Under the pieces are notes generated by a model. That model made no database searches, was not told the origin of the DNA, and saw only the letters and a program-made list of their open reading frames with translations. The position numbers and the translations under genes were made by a program. A DNA stretch of 64,000 bases from Pseudoalteromonas shioyasakiensis (lineage in GTDB: Bacteria; Pseudomonadota; Gammaproteobacteria; Enterobacterales; Alteromonadaceae). Below are positions 63,990 through 64,000 of this stretch, piece after piece (positions within the stretch are counted from its first letter, which is position 1; every line of letters starts with the position of its first letter). The DNA lies in assembly GCF_019134595.1 (NCBI RefSeq), contig NZ_CP077771.1, forward strand, positions 806,001 to 870,000, read 5' to 3'.

Positions 63990-64000
63990 ATTAAAGATTA

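Overview
The window looks like chromosome of a marine gammaproteobacterium of the Pseudoalteromonas/Alteromonadales kind. This is inferred from the AT-leaning composition, the gene families and their order (ECF sigma-ChrR-photolyase-cfa operon, glycogen operon, ast genes, AbgT transporter), a GlyGly-CTERM surface protein, and small interspersed repeats starting with ATACCAAT. No rRNA, tRNA, CRISPR array, prophage or complete transposase gene was seen.

Layout. (1) 1-8.5 kb, minus strand: a photooxidative-stress operon. It reads from an ECF sigma factor and its zinc anti-sigma factor ChrR through a TudS/YbgA-like protein, photolyase, SnoaL-like protein, short-chain dehydrogenase, flavin oxidoreductase and DUF1365 protein to a cyclopropane-fatty-acid-synthase-like methyltransferase cut by the window edge. 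Two promoters with the same TGATC-N17-CGTAWT layout lie upstream of the sigma gene and of a LON-domain gene. (2) 8.5-20.6 kb: an exported 92-aa protein with a previously uncalled 37-aa membrane protein, a hemolysin III family protein, an alkyltransferase-like protein, a LysR regulator divergent from an RND efflux pair, RluF, an orphan periplasmic sugar-binding protein, a DUF418 membrane protein and an EAL-HDOD signalling protein. (3) 20.7-32.8 kb, minus strand: a full glycogen operon ordered CBM48 protein, malQ, glgB, glgX, glgP, glgC, glgA, with a hairpin and a minimal repeat element between glgC and glgA. (4) 32.8-33.9 kb: an AT-rich gene-free stretch. (5) 33.9-38 kb: a GGDEF-EAL protein, a beta-propeller-like protein, and a solute-binding/PDC sensor fusion. 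(6) 38-45.7 kb: an Lrp-type regulator divergent from astC-astA-astD-DUF1338, a solute-binding protein, and an ornithine/lysine decarboxylase preceded by a strikingly structured leader. (7) 45.7-50.6 kb: a DUF1704 metallopeptidase-like protein, a two-domain thioredoxin-like protein, two small cytoplasmic proteins, an AbgT transporter and a full-length 163-bp repeat element. (8) 50.6-64 kb: envelope genes, namely a 2720-aa surface protein, an OmpA-like barrel, a frameshifted outer-membrane barrel, a lipoprotein amidohydrolase, an exported tyrosine-phosphatase-like protein and a lipoprotein.

The most unusual element is the 2720-aa protein at 50639-58801. Directly after its signal peptide it carries a domain recognisably like eukaryotic ubiquitin, followed by a seven-repeat propeller, long arrays of cadherin/Ig-like repeats, a Calx-beta-like domain and a GlyGly-CTERM tail. 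A secreted, surface-displayed ubiquitin-like module in a free-living marine bacterium is the best candidate here for something undescribed. The second is the multi-hairpin leader in front of the decarboxylase at 44298-44426.

Start codons were re-evaluated by eye from Shine-Dalgarno spacing, neighbour overlaps and domain beginnings, so several differ from the longest open frame.
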